Assembly: GCF_904846175.1 (NCBI RefSeq)
Contig: NZ_CAJGZM010000001.1
Location: 62,001-126,000, forward strand
DNA: 64,000 bases
Origin: Psychrobacter immobilis
Lineage (GTDB): Bacteria > Pseudomonadota > Gammaproteobacteria > Pseudomonadales > Moraxellaceae
Direction of reading: 5' to 3'
The position numbers and the translations under genes were made by a program. The notes beneath the pieces were generated by a model. The model made no database searches. It was given only the letters and a program-made list of their open reading frames with translations, and was not told where the DNA came from. Within the stretch, counting starts at the first letter, position 1. Each line of letters starts with the position of its first letter. Of the stretch, positions 49,468 through 57,761 are shown piece after piece.

Positions 49468-49639
49468 TGGCTTCTGTTTATTTTTATTTTTATTTTTATA
49501 ATGAACTGTTCTTTAAATGAGAAATTACATTTGTAAATAATGCTATTTATCCGTTTGCCATCAACAGCTAATATACCTTTATTGATAATTATCAATGATT
49601 AATTGCAGTTAACTTCAGCCCATTAAAAGGAATGTCGAG

Positions 49640-50341
49640 ATGTCTAAGAATCTTCTAGAGTTGTTGAACCCACAAAACAGCCAAATCATCTTTATTGATC
49701 AACAGCCACAGATGGCATTTGGCGTACAGTCAATCGATCGTCAAAGCTTAAAAAATAACGTCGTTGGCTTAGCAAAAGCGGCTAAAACTTTCAATATTCC
49801 GGCGACTATCACGGCAGTTGAAACAGCCAGCTTTTCTGGTAATACCTTCCCTGAACTGTTAAGTGTTTTTCCTGAAAATGAAACCCTTGAACGTTCTTCA
49901 ATGAACTCTTGGGATGATCAAAACGTCCGTGATGCCTTGGCAAAACATGCTGCTAATGGTCGTAAAAAAATCGTGGTATCTGGCCTATGGACTGAAGTCT
50001 GCAATTTATCTTTCGCATTATCATGCATGCAAGACACTGATTATGAAATCTATATGGTGGCGGATGCGTCTGGCGGTACTTCTGTTGAAGCCCACCAATA
50101 TGCGATGGAGCGTATGATGCAAGCAGGCGTGATTCCAGTGACTTGGCAACAAGTGCTATTAGAGTGGCAACGTGATTGGGCCAATAAAGCCACTTATGAT
50201 GCGGTGATGGACATCGTCAGAGAGCATTCTGGTGCTTATGGTATGGGTGTCGATTATGCATATACGATGGTACATAAAGCCCCTGCCCGCGCTCAGTCTA
50301 TCGGTAGTATCGGTCCGAACCCTGCGCTGCTAAAAAAATAA
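49640..50341 (+). CDS. Isochorismatase-like cysteine hydrolase
   Basis: 233 residues; alpha/beta cysteine hydrolase of the YcaC/isochorismatase superfamily. Catalytic triad: Asp in IIFIDQQPQMAF, Lys in GRKKIVVSGLWTEVCNLSFA and Cys in WTEVCNL; a cis-peptide precedes the cysteine in this family. Substrate unknown. AAAGGA lies about 10 bases upstream. Start of a cluster with a XapX protein and an amidohydrolase, an arrangement I recall from other proteobacteria. Confidence 0.88.
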   Translation: MSKNLLELLNPQNSQIIFIDQQPQMAFGVQSIDRQSLKNNVVGLAKAAKTFNIPATITAVETASFSGNTFPELLSVFPENETLERSSMNSWDDQNVRDALAKHAANGRKKIVVSGLWTEVCNLSFALSCMQDTDYEIYMVADASGGTSVEAHQYAMERMMQAGVIPVTWQQVLLEWQRDWANKATYDAVMDIVREHSGAYGMGVDYAYTMVHKAPARAQSIGSIGPNPALLKK

Positions 50342-50370
50342 TATAGGTTTTAAAAACTAATAGCAACTCA

Positions 50371-50454
50371 GCTTGGTTAAGATTTAATTTTGTCCAAAGC
50401 TTTAGTAAAGCCTTCACTTAACTATGTTTGAACTTAACTAAGTCTTAACCAAGC
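50371..50454. repeat. 12-bp inverted repeat between hydrolase and xapX genes
   Basis: GCTTGGTTAAGA (50371-50382) and TCTTAACCAAGC (50443-50454) are perfect inverted copies 60 bases apart, followed by AAAAATTAAAA. No T tract, so not a standard terminator; could be a long-loop mRNA stem or paired protein sites. Confidence 0.6.
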
Positions 50455-50517
50455 AAAAATTAAAACCGATTAAGCCGATATCAGAGGCTATAACCCTTCA
50501 TTAGAAACGTTAAGCAT

Positions 50518-50796
50518 ATGAAAATTTATATTATCTCATTGGTTGTCGGTATTCTTGCAGGCCTACTTTATGGGGTGCTACAGGTACGCTCACCTGCGCC
50601 ACCTGTCGCTGCATTGATTGGATTATTAGGAATGTTAATAGGCGAACAAATGATACCGTTTGGCAAGCAGCTGGTCGCTGACAACTCTTTTAGCGCTGAG
50701 AAGATAGCAATGCCAATTGACACACCTGCCACTCAACACCCTAAAATCGTATCAATTGCAAAAGACATAGAAAACGATGAATCGCTTTTAAAATGA
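50518..50796 (+). CDS. XapX domain protein
   Basis: 92 residues with two hydrophobic helices: IYIISLVVGILAGLLYGVLQ, then VRSPAPPVAALIGLLGMLIG, the XapX motif (RSPAPP). The tail is polar. XapX proteins have no known function and are commonly encoded beside hydrolases and amidohydrolases, as here. The usual XapX is about 60-90 residues. No strong ribosome site is seen at the ATG, so it may depend on the upstream gene. Confidence 0.85.
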   Translation: MKIYIISLVVGILAGLLYGVLQVRSPAPPVAALIGLLGMLIGEQMIPFGKQLVADNSFSAEKIAMPIDTPATQHPKIVSIAKDIENDESLLK

Positions 50797-50956
50797 CAAG
50801 ACGCTGAGAAGTGGCTTTGTGGAAAACAAGACGTTAAGTAATAGCACGTTGAGCAATAGGACTTTAAAGATAGCGCCAATTTCTTGCTTGCTGATACTGG
50901 CAAAAAAGACCAACTGCTGTGATAAGGAATTCTCTTACCTTTACTAGGATAATATT

Positions 50957-52843
50957 ATGACAAGCCCTGACATTATTTATTATAACGGCAAAATGACGAC
51001 GTTGGATCGCGCCAAACCTTCTGCTAGTGCGGTGGCGATTAAAGATGATCGCTTTATTGCCGTTGGTAACGACAAAGACATCAGAGAACTGGCTGGTGCC
51101 AATACCAAGGTCATTAACCTCAATGGTCGTAGCGTGATACCGGGTCTATTCGACAACCATACGCACGTGATTCGTGGTGGTCTCAACTATAATATGGAGC
51201 TGCGCTGGGATGGGGTACGCTCATTAGCAGACGCCATGTCTATGCTAAAGGCACAAGTGGATAAAACACCTTCGCCGCAGTGGGTACGTATCGTTGGCGG
51301 TTTTACCGAAAATCAATTTGTCGAAAAGCGCTTACCAACGTTAGACGAAATTAACGCTATTTCACCAGATACGCCCGTTTTCATTCTACATTTATATGAT
51401 CGCGCCCTACTTAATGCCGCAGCGCTGCGTACCGTTGGTTATACCAAAGACACGCCAGAACCGCCAGGTGGTCAGATTCAACGTGATGCCAATGGCAATC
51501 CGACTGGTTTGCTGCTCGCGCAGCCGAATGCTACTATCTTGTACGCCACCCTAGCCAAAGGTCCAAAGCTGCCCTTTGACTACCAAGTGAACTCTACGCG
51601 TCATTTCATGCGTGAGCTCAACCGCTTAGGGGTTACAGGCATTATTGACGCTGGCGGTGGTTCACAGAATTTCCCTGACGACTATGAAGTCGTACAAAAA
51701 CTGAATGACGACAATCTGCTGACCGTACGCATGGCGTATAACTTATTCACCCAAAAGCCAAAAGAAGAAAAAGAAGACTTCTTAAATTGGACGCAAACCA
51801 CTAATTACAAGCAAGGCGATGATTATTTCCGTCACAATGGCGCGGGTGAAATGTTGGTATTTTCAGCAGCAGATTTTGAAGATTTCCGCCAACCACGTCC
51901 AGAGATGCCGCCAGAAATGGAAGGCGACCTTGAAGAAGTGGTACGAATTTTGGCACAGAATAAATGGCCATGGCGCATGCATGCCACTTATGATGAAACT
52001 ATTGAGCGCTCGTTAAATGTGTTCGAAAAGGTGCATCAAGATATTCCTATTGATGGTTTAAACTGGTTCTTTGACCATGCCGAAACCATCTCACAGCGCA
52101 ATATCGACCGTATCGCTGAGCTTGGTGGCGGGATTGCTGTCCAGCACCGTATGGCCTATCAAGGTGAATATTTCGCCGAGCGCTATGGCACAGCGGCAGC
52201 GGCCAATACCCCACCTGTTAAGCAAATGTTAGATAGCGGTGTCAATGTCTCTGCCGGTACCGATGCCACACGCGTCGCCTCTTATAACCCTTGGGTATCG
52301 TTAGCATGGTTAATTACTGGCAAGACTGTTGGCGGTATGAAGCTTTATGAGCAAGACAATCTCGTTGATCGCGAGACGGCACTAAGGATGTGGACCGAAA
52401 AGGTCGCTTGGTTTTCTAACCAAGAAGGCGAACGTGGTCGCATCGAAGTCGGACATTTGGCGGATTTTATCGTCCCAAGTAAAGATTTCTTTAGCGTAGC
52501 AGAAAACGAGATTGCTTACTTAACCTCAAATATGACGGTTGTTGGTGGCAAGATTGTCTATGCCGATGGTGAGTTCTCAGGTTATGACACCCCACTACCA
52601 CCGGCGATGCCGGATTGGTCGCCAGTCAATCAATATGGTGGTTACGGTGCATGGGGCGAGCCTGAAGGCGCTGGTAGAAACTCCCTAGCGCCACTTATGA
52701 ATCAAGCAGCAATGTCTTGCGGCTGTGCCAGTGCTTGTACGCTGCATGGTCACAACCATGCCAAAGCGTGGACTTCGAAAGCACCGGTATCTAACTTTAA
52801 AGACTTTTTCGGCGCTTTTGGTTGTTCTTGCTGGGCAGTCTAA
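50957..52843 (+). CDS. YtcJ-like amidohydrolase with Cys/His-rich tail
   Basis: 628 residues; amidohydrolase-3/YtcJ family. Metal HxH in FDNHTHVIRGG near residue 74, later DHAETISQRNI and STDATR-type VSAGTDATRVASYNPW. It carries out hydrolysis of an unknown amide or cyclic substrate in the cytoplasm (no signal peptide). After the usual end the protein continues with about 50 residues holding clustered cysteines and histidines (SCGCASACTLHGHNHAKAW and GAFGCSCWAV). AGGA precedes the ATG. Same cluster as the cysteine hydrolase and XapX gene; strong terminator downstream. Confidence 0.88.
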   Translation: MTSPDIIYYNGKMTTLDRAKPSASAVAIKDDRFIAVGNDKDIRELAGANTKVINLNGRSVIPGLFDNHTHVIRGGLNYNMELRWDGVRSLADAMSMLKAQVDKTPSPQWVRIVGGFTENQFVEKRLPTLDEINAISPDTPVFILHLYDRALLNAAALRTVGYTKDTPEPPGGQIQRDANGNPTGLLLAQPNATILYATLAKGPKLPFDYQVNSTRHFMRELNRLGVTGIIDAGGGSQNFPDDYEVVQKLNDDNLLTVRMAYNLFTQKPKEEKEDFLNWTQTTNYKQGDDYFRHNGAGEMLVFSAADFEDFRQPRPEMPPEMEGDLEEVVRILAQNKWPWRMHATYDETIERSLNVFEKVHQDIPIDGLNWFFDHAETISQRNIDRIAELGGGIAVQHRMAYQGEYFAERYGTAAAANTPPVKQMLDSGVNVSAGTDATRVASYNPWVSLAWLITGKTVGGMKLYEQDNLVDRETALRMWTEKVAWFSNQEGERGRIEVGHLADFIVPSKDFFSVAENEIAYLTSNMTVVGGKIVYADGEFSGYDTPLPPAMPDWSPVNQYGGYGAWGEPEGAGRNSLAPLMNQAAMSCGCASACTLHGHNHAKAWTSKAPVSNFKDFFGAFGCSCWAV

Positions 52844-52887
52844 GTTCAGTCAAATGCAGTCCAGACATGAGTGTCTGCTATATAAAT

Positions 52888-52920
52888 AAAAAGCCCACTG
52901 ATTTTGTCAGTGGGCTTTTT
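52888..52920. terminator. Bidirectional terminator
   Basis: AAAAAGCCCACTGA / TCAGTGGGCTTTTT, perfect 14-bp arms around TTTTG; serves the amidohydrolase (plus) and the small lipoprotein (minus). Confidence 0.93.
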
Positions 52921-53040
52921 ATTTTACTTAGTTTTTTATTTTCTTTAACTGTTATCTTTAAAGCCTATGATTGAATAATATCGCTATAACATCCAATAAT
53001 ACCCAACATTTCGAGTTCAGATTAATAGCTATTCAATTGT

Positions 53041-53373
53041 TTACTGCACACCATCTGCAGGTGTTTGGTCTAAATTTGAATTATTTTCATTGACAGTGAC
53101 GGTATCATCGGCTTTTTGCTCACCGTCATTATCCGACGCTGCCATGCCATCTGCAGTCATGCCCGTTTCGACAACTTCTGTGCCTTCATTAATATCATTG
53201 CCTACTTCGCTCTCCTCAACAACCGCAACTTCATCTGTCACTTCGGTCGAATCTGCCACCACATCTTCTCTTTCATTGCTACAAGCCGTGACGCCGAGAA
53301 TACCGGCGAACAACGTTACCCATAATACCTGTCGCGCTTTGGTTAATCCTACATTTGCGGGTATTTTGTTCAT
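53041..53373 (-). CDS. Small acidic lipoprotein
   Basis: 110 residues; signal ending GVTAC with Cys 31, then an almost wholly acidic, low-complexity mature part rich in Glu, Asp, Val and Thr (e.g. VVEESEVGNDINEGTEVVET). No aromatic core or known domain, so likely unstructured. AAGGAG lies 5 bases before the ATG. Function unknown; possibly a surface-charge or metal-buffering lipoprotein, which is speculation. Confidence 0.78.
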   Translation of the reverse strand: MNKIPANVGLTKARQVLWVTLFAGILGVTACSNEREDVVADSTEVTDEVAVVEESEVGNDINEGTEVVETGMTADGMAASDNDGEQKADDTVTVNENNSNLDQTPADGVQ

Positions 53374-53651
53374 CTTAATCTCCTTGATAGCTATCTAAAC
53401 ATTAAATGCTTAATGAGGTTTTTTGCTAAAAACCATTATGAAATATGAATAGTCTAAAATAAGCACAATTAAGACGACCTTATGATATAAATCTGATAGT
53501 AAATAGGAGCTTCTTGTTTGTTTTTATTAACTGTTTATTAAAATAAACCAAACATTATAGGTTGGATTTAATACGAATAAAAAGAATTAGAAATGTTTAG
53601 ACTACTTTAATTGCTTACTTTTATAGCAATAATTTTGCTAAATTGCATTCG

Positions 53652-53665
53652 TTGAGAATTCTCAA
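53652..53665. promoter_or_regulatory. Palindrome TTGAGAATTCTCAA
   Basis: A perfect 14-base palindrome about 310 bases upstream of nirK and 280 bases from the divergent lipoprotein. Unknown binding protein. Confidence 0.5.
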
Positions 53666-53788
53666 AGCTTATAACACTTAAGTCAATACCTTCTAGTACA
53701 CCAAATCGCAAAAATACCTAGCTAAATCTATAACTCACCAGTATAAAAAGCGTGAATAAATCTTACAGAAATAATTCGCATATTTTTA

Positions 53789-53811
53789 AACATTCATTTA
53801 AAATACATTTT
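53789..53811. promoter_or_regulatory. Candidate NsrR site upstream of nirK
   Basis: Two imperfect inverted halves, AACATTCATTT (53789-53799) and AAATACATTTT (53801-53811), around a central A. Matched by eye to the AAGATGYATTT-type 11-1-11 NsrR motif, about 19 of 23 positions agree. NsrR, an Fe-S NO sensor, controls aniA/nirK-type genes in Neisseria and Moraxella. Confidence 0.55.
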
Positions 53812-53976
53812 ATGGAAGCCAGTTTAAAAGCTCAATATATTTATAATTTTATTGTTTAATCTTATTATTTTAATAGTATTTTTTACTTTTCTTCACAATT
53901 AACATTAGGATGACGGAAGCGATAAAAATCGAGCTTTGTTAAATGAGCCACTTATTTTCAATTTTTGGAGAGCCTT

Positions 53977-55503
53977 ATGCACCTTTTTAATTCAACATCT
54001 TTTCATCAGCAATCACTTAGCTACTCTAAACTTGCTCTAGCATGTCTACTCGCTCTTGGCACAGTAGGGATGGTCGGTTGTGATAAATCAACCCCTGATG
54101 AAGCCAGCGCAACCAAAGCAGAAACCACTCAAGCGACCAAAGATAGCAAGGCGCCAAATACTAAAAATGGTGAGTTACCAGTGATTGACGCCATCATCAC
54201 CCATGCGCCTGACGTACCTCCACCCATCGATCGTGACTATGCGGCAAAAGTCATCGTAAAAATGGAAACTGTGGAAAAAACCATGCGCTTAGCAGATGGC
54301 GTTGAGTATAATTTCTGGACATTTGGCGGTCAGGTGCCAGGACAATTTATTCGCGTACGTCAAGGTGATGAAATTGAGTTTCATTTGTCAAACCATCCTG
54401 ATTCAAAAATGCCGCACAATATTGACTTACACGCCGTGACAGGTCCAGGGGGCGGTGCCGCCTCTTCCTTTACTTCTCCTGGTTATACCTCAGAGTTTAA
54501 CTTTAAAGCGTTAAAACCGGGCTTATACGTTTATCACTGTGCGGTAGCGCCCGTTGGTATGCACATCGCAAACGGTATGTATGGTCTGATTTTGGTTGAG
54601 CCAGAAGAAGGTTTACCAAAAGTTGATCGCGAATTCTATGTGATGCAAGGCGATTTCTACACCAAAGGCAACTACGGTGATAAAGGGCTACAACCTTTTG
54701 ATATGGAAAAAGCGGTAAAAGAACAAGCTGACTACGTGTTATTTAACGGTTCAGTAGGTGCGCTAACAGGTGAAAACTCGCTTAAAGCGAAAGTTGGTGA
54801 AACGATTCGTCTGTTTGTTGGTAACGGTGGTCCTAACTTGGTTTCATCATTCCACGTCATCGGTGAGATTTTTGATAAAGTAAATATGGAAGGCGGTAGC
54901 GCTGAAAACCATAATGTTCAAACCACGCTTATTCCAGCAGGTGGCGCGGCTATTACCCAGTTCAAAGTAGATGTCCCAGGCGAGCTTGTGATCGTCGACC
55001 ACTCTATTTTCCGAGCATTTAACAAAGGGGCACTTGGTATCATCGATGTTCAAGGTCCTGAAAATGCAAAAATTTACTCTGGAAAAGTACGTGAAGAGGT
55101 CTATTTACCTGAAGGCTCAGCGGCGCAAAGCCTCGGCAAAACCAATGCACCAGCTCCCGTAGTGACCGCTGCCAACAAGCAAGAAAGAATTAAAATGGGT
55201 GAATCTGTTTATGCCAGTAACTGTGCGGCGTGTCACCAATTAAATGGTGTTGGTATACCAAAAGCCTTCCCACCATTGGCCAAATCAGACTATCTCAACC
55301 AAGACCCCAAACGTGCCATCAATGCTATTTTGCATGGCTTAACTGGCAAAATTACGGTTAACGGTGAAGAGTATAACAGTGTGATGCCAGCGGTCGCCTT
55401 AGATGATGAAAAAGTCGCTAACGTCGTCACTTATATCATCAATAGTTGGGGTAATAAAGGTGGTGAAGTCACGCCAGCAGATGTCAAAGCCGCTCGTAAA
55501 TAA
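53977..55503 (+). CDS. nirK: Copper nitrite reductase with fused cytochrome c (NirK/AniA type), lipoprotein
   Basis: 508 residues from ATG 53977, which has GGAGAG 6-7 bases before it (an in-frame TTG at 53965 is open). Lipobox VGMVGC, Cys 35, so outer-membrane or periplasm-facing lipoprotein as for AniA. Two cupredoxin domains: Cu ligands in [34 protein letters not shown] (type 1 Cys, His, Met), and [11 protein letters not shown] (type 2 His). C-terminal class I cytochrome c with SNCAACHQ heme site near 415 and MPAV axial Met. Reduces nitrite to NO; the heme domain would pass electrons to the type 1 copper. Confidence 0.96.
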   Translation: MHLFNSTSFHQQSLSYSKLALACLLALGTVGMVGCDKSTPDEASATKAETTQATKDSKAPNTKNGELPVIDAIITHAPDVPPPIDRDYAAKVIVKMETVEKTMRLADGVEYNFWTFGGQVPGQFIRVRQGDEIEFHLSNHPDSKMPHNIDLHAVTGPGGGAASSFTSPGYTSEFNFKALKPGLYVYHCAVAPVGMHIANGMYGLILVEPEEGLPKVDREFYVMQGDFYTKGNYGDKGLQPFDMEKAVKEQADYVLFNGSVGALTGENSLKAKVGETIRLFVGNGGPNLVSSFHVIGEIFDKVNMEGGSAENHNVQTTLIPAGGAAITQFKVDVPGELVIVDHSIFRAFNKGALGIIDVQGPENAKIYSGKVREEVYLPEGSAAQSLGKTNAPAPVVTAANKQERIKMGESVYASNCAACHQLNGVGIPKAFPPLAKSDYLNQDPKRAINAILHGLTGKITVNGEEYNSVMPAVALDDEKVANVVTYIINSWGNKGGEVTPADVKAARK

Positions 55504-55613
55504 TAGGATTTAGACAGATACTATTAACTGTTCGGTGAAAAGGTTTTTATCGACCAGTCACTATTGAAAAGCCATTCTAATTAAATAACCAAATATTCTA
55601 TCGTTACGTCAAA

Positions 55614-55646
55614 ACGGTGTCTCACTCAATCTGAGTTTGGCACCGT
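55614..55646. promoter_or_regulatory. Intercistronic hairpin between nirK and nirV
   Basis: ACGGTG / CACCGT outer stem with an inner ACTCA / TGAGT stem, in the 270-base gap after nirK. No T tract follows, so partial termination or mRNA stabilisation is more likely than a full stop. Confidence 0.55.
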
Positions 55647-55773
55647 CACGATAAATAAAGCTTTAAAAATAGAAAATTTTTATAGTGGTTAATTCACTAA
55701 ATGGCTAAATGATTAACAGCTTGATTGACTGCTATACGCCCCACCCTTTTTTGGGACTACTAGGAGATTAGTT

Positions 55774-56676
55774 ATGTTATGGACTTACATCACTAACACT
55801 CGCAAAAGCAACACTCGCAGCATTAAAACTTATAAAAACAAGACTGTAAAAATTACCACCCAAAAGATTCTGAATACGACTGCTCGCCCGCTAGCACTGC
55901 TATTAGTGGTCAGTGCACTGACTCTAACAACCGACTTTGCGTTTATGAGCACGCAGGCGCAAGCAAAAGAGATAACCATTCAGCCGGGCACTTATCGTCC
56001 GTTATATTTGAGTAAAAATTCACCGTTAGTGGCAGTTGATAAATTTAAAATTGATGAGTTGCCAGTCACTAATATACAGTTTTATCAGTTTTTAAAAGAA
56101 AACCCAAAATTTCGCCAACGAGCAATTGCGCCAATTTTTGCCGATGCCGGTTATTTAAAGCACTGGCTAAATACCAAAGATATCTCTGTCCCTAAAAAGG
56201 CGGATTTTCGAAAGCCTGTGGTCAATGTGTCATGGTATGCCGCCAATCAGTATTGCCGCGCTCAAAACAAGCGCTTGCCAACCGTTGAACAGTGGGAATA
56301 TGTCGCACAGGCTTCTACCACCAATAAAAATGGTAGCTTAGAGGCCGGCTACAACCAGCGCATCCTTGATTGGTATGGCAAATCTTCTGGTAGCAAAGAC
56401 CAACTTGCTGATGTCGGACAAAGCCCTGCCAACTATTGGGGCGTCAAAGACATGCATGGTTTGATTTGGGAATGGACAGAGAATTTTAACAATAGCTTAG
56501 TCACTGGCGAATCGCGTGCCGACAGCAACCTAAACCAACAGATGTTCTGCGGCTCGGGCGCAGCAGGTGCGGTCGATCCAAGCGATTATGCGGCCTTTAT
56601 GCGTTATGGTTTTCGCTCAAGCTTAGAAGCCAAATACACGGTTAGCAGCCTTGGTTTTCGCTGTGCTAGTAATTAA
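55774..56676 (+). CDS. nirV: NirV-like formylglycine-generating-enzyme (SUMF1) family protein
   Basis: 300 residues. Long positively charged N-region then a signal-type helix (RPLALLLVVSALTLTTDFAF) ending near AQA-KEITI, so exported. The rest is the FGE-sulfatase fold: VSWYAANQYCRAQNKRLPTV, EQWEYVAQAS, DMHGLIWEWTENFN and LGFRCASN. NirV proteins accompany nirK in many denitrifiers; they lack a proven sulfatase-modifying role and may assist copper site assembly. AGGAGAT precedes the ATG. Confidence 0.88.
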   Translation: MLWTYITNTRKSNTRSIKTYKNKTVKITTQKILNTTARPLALLLVVSALTLTTDFAFMSTQAQAKEITIQPGTYRPLYLSKNSPLVAVDKFKIDELPVTNIQFYQFLKENPKFRQRAIAPIFADAGYLKHWLNTKDISVPKKADFRKPVVNVSWYAANQYCRAQNKRLPTVEQWEYVAQASTTNKNGSLEAGYNQRILDWYGKSSGSKDQLADVGQSPANYWGVKDMHGLIWEWTENFNNSLVTGESRADSNLNQQMFCGSGAAGAVDPSDYAAFMRYGFRSSLEAKYTVSSLGFRCASN

Positions 56677-56760
56677 TTTGCTTCAACACAGCGCTCTACT
56701 TTAACCTAGCACCCTACTTTTTATTCTCAATTGAATTTAATAGCCTTTAAGGATTGTCTT

Positions 56761-57567
56761 ATGAAAACAATAAAAACCATTCAAAATACAAGATTGCAAA
56801 ATACAGCGACTCACTCATTATCTCATGTGTCTCATGTGTCTCATGTGTCTCATGTGTCTCATGCTATCAAACTAACTTTGACTGCTGGACTATGCGTTGG
56901 CTTACTCGCTTGTAGCAACCCTGACGCGCCTAACTCGGCGACGACACAAGACAGTCAACCTGATGCTACTTCTGAATCTAAAGTAGCGAAAGATAATGAT
57001 AACGATATGAAGGACATGGACCATAAACAGATGAATCATGCCGATATGAATGCGCAAGAACCGGCAGAAGCATTGGGACAAGATTATTCTATCTATCAGG
57101 CAGGCGGCGACTGGACAGACCATCGTGGCAATACCTTTGAGCTTGATAATCTTAAGGGTAAAAATCAAGTAGTGGTGATGGCTTATACCAGCTGCCAGCA
57201 CACCTGCCCTATCTTAGTGCAATCGATGAAACAGATTTATAAAGAGATGACGCCTGAAGCGCGTGCGCAAACGGAGTTTTTACTGGCGACATTAGACACT
57301 GAGCGCGATAGCGTCGAGGTGATGAAAAATTTTGCTGAGCATAATGATCTTGGCGATAACTGGCGCCTGATTCGTAGCGATGAAGCCAGTACCCGCATGC
57401 TTGCCAATACCTTAAATATCAAGTATCAATTTGCCGATAATGGCGATATCAACCACTCTAACCTGATTTCTGTCTTGGATAAAGAAGGCCGCTTAGTCGC
57501 CCAAGGCGTTGGTGTTGCAGACTCTGGCATTAAGCCGTTGATTGAGTATTTAAATAGCCACAGCTAA
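56761..57567 (+). CDS. SCO1/SenC-family copper chaperone lipoprotein
   Basis: 268 residues from ATG 56761 (AAGGAT about 8 bases upstream; an in-frame ATG/TTG further up at 56731 is less likely). Lipobox GLLAC, Cys 51. Thioredoxin fold with SCO copper motif: AYTSCQHTCPILVQSM (Cys-x3-Cys near 145-149) and the His in GDINHSNLISVLD near 231. Delivers copper or acts as a thiol reductant for copper oxidases/reductases, here most likely for NirK. N-terminal region contains a 9-bp repeat giving (SHV)4. Met/His-rich stretch (MKDMDHKQMNHADMN) may bind copper too. Confidence 0.93.
   Translation: MKTIKTIQNTRLQNTATHSLSHVSHVSHVSHVSHAIKLTLTAGLCVGLLACSNPDAPNSATTQDSQPDATSESKVAKDNDNDMKDMDHKQMNHADMNAQEPAEALGQDYSIYQAGGDWTDHRGNTFELDNLKGKNQVVVMAYTSCQHTCPILVQSMKQIYKEMTPEARAQTEFLLATLDTERDSVEVMKNFAEHNDLGDNWRLIRSDEASTRMLANTLNIKYQFADNGDINHSNLISVLDKEGRLVAQGVGVADSGIKPLIEYLNSHS
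56821..56865 (+). repeat. 9-bp tandem repeat (TCTCATGTG) in the SCO gene
   Basis: Four perfect copies plus a variant fifth, encoding Ser-His-Val units in the segment before the signal-peptide core. Unit length keeps the frame, so copy number could vary without breaking the gene. Confidence 0.9.
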
Positions 57568-57664
57568 GCATTTAAAATCCATACCTCTCAAGTGAGGTTA
57601 TCGAAAATATAAACTTAACTTTTATTTTACTTTTAAATTTCTCTTTAGATATTATAAAAGTATA

Positions 57665-57703
57665 AAAAAACACCGCTTATCTGAATAGACAAGCGGTGTT
57701 TTT
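57665..57703. terminator. Bidirectional terminator
   Basis: AAAAACACCGCTT / AAGCGGTGTTTTT with extra TCT/AGA pairing near the loop; flanked by A and T tracts, between the SCO gene (plus) and the CoA transferase (minus). Confidence 0.93.
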
Positions 57704-57761
57704 AATGGTGTCATCAGCTAGCTATAACGCTGATTTTGGCGTTAAGCTTTTAATTAAGCGT

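Larger units (their letters stand above)
53374..53976. other. AT-rich regulatory region upstream of nirK
   Basis: About 600 bases with no coding trace. Holds a perfect palindrome (53652-53665), an NsrR-like site (53789-53811) and the nirK leader. A canonical FNR box (TTGAT-N4-ATCAA) is not seen; TGATATAAATCTGA near 53483 is only a partial match. Confidence 0.6.

Noticed and set aside
53470..53500. FNR box upstream of nirK
   Set aside because: TGATATAAATCTGA matches only partly (about 7 of 10 positions), below what I would accept.
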